Shown piece by piece: positions 7,254 to 7,299 of a DNA stretch of 7,299 nt. Under the pieces are notes generated by a model that saw nothing but the letters and a program-made list of their open reading frames with translations, had not been told where the DNA came from and did not search any database. How positions within the stretch are numbered: position 1 is the stretch's first letter; each line of letters opens with the position of its first letter. The position numbers and the translations under genes were made by a program. The DNA is from CAYLKS01 sp964384205 [NCBI: uncultured bacterium] (GTDB lineage: Bacteria > JAGOEH01): positions 1 to 7,299 of the forward strand of contig CAYLKS010000055.1 in NCBI GenBank assembly GCA_964384205.1, written 5' to 3'.

Positions 7254-7299
7254 AATTATTTCTTTTTTTATTATTTACTATAAAAGTCAATAAAAAAAA
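7254..7299 (-). other. AT-rich leader upstream of the methyltransferase remnant
   Basis: On the minus strand this short stretch holds TTGACT and TATAGT, but at a spacing that does not make a promoter together. TATAGT could be a -10 box whose -35 lies outside the window. The only purine stretch before the ATG is AAAGAAAT, a weak ribosome site. Confidence 0.3.

Overview
The window is a very AT-rich piece of a bacterial chromosome (by eye well under one third G+C). Nearly all genes lie on the minus strand and are preceded by clear Shine-Dalgarno sequences and sigma70-like TTGACA promoters. The gene content is a NagB deaminase, a DUF4954 beta-helix protein, a small DUF6132-type membrane protein and a large secreted hydrolase. 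DUF4954 and DUF6132 proteins are known from Bacteroidota, spirochetes and related uncultured lineages. The strong AGGAGG-type ribosome sites and consensus -35/-10 boxes are not typical of Bacteroidota proper, so my guess is an uncultured AT-rich lineage of the broader FCB or spirochete-like kind. This is inference, not proof.

Layout. Positions 2-322 (+) hold the C-terminal end of a gene that enters from the left and that I do not recognise. It converges on a three-gene minus-strand unit, and a strong hairpin at 382-415 lies between the two. Reading the minus strand, the unit is nagB (5623-4796), a DUF4954 protein (4799-2961, sharing ATGA with nagB) and a secreted prolyl-oligopeptidase-like hydrolase (2895-424, 65 bp further on). 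A TTGACA element lies just upstream of nagB. Further upstream is a 50-residue two-helix membrane protein (5891-5739) with its own near-consensus promoter.

The right-hand 1.35 kb looks decayed. A class I methyltransferase gene can be followed from an ATG at 7253 to a stop at 6350, but it is broken by an in-frame TAG and by a frameshift at an A-run. It is followed by a possible shorter remnant in two frames (6357-6099). About 145 bp between that remnant and the DUF6132 promoter hold nothing I can assign.

How the genes may work together. NagB turns glucosamine-6-phosphate into fructose-6-phosphate and ammonia, and it keeps the catalytic and allosteric residues of the E. coli enzyme. The stop/start overlap strongly suggests co-translation of the DUF4954 protein, whose hexapeptide-type left-handed beta-helix recalls sugar-nucleotide acyltransferases. 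A link to amino-sugar or cell-envelope metabolism is therefore reasonable but unproven. The third gene encodes an exported protein and may simply be co-transcribed. I found no defence system, CRISPR array, transposase, tRNA or rRNA. The most useful observations are the nagB-DUF4954 coupling, the corrected starts of two genes, and the methyltransferase reconstruction.
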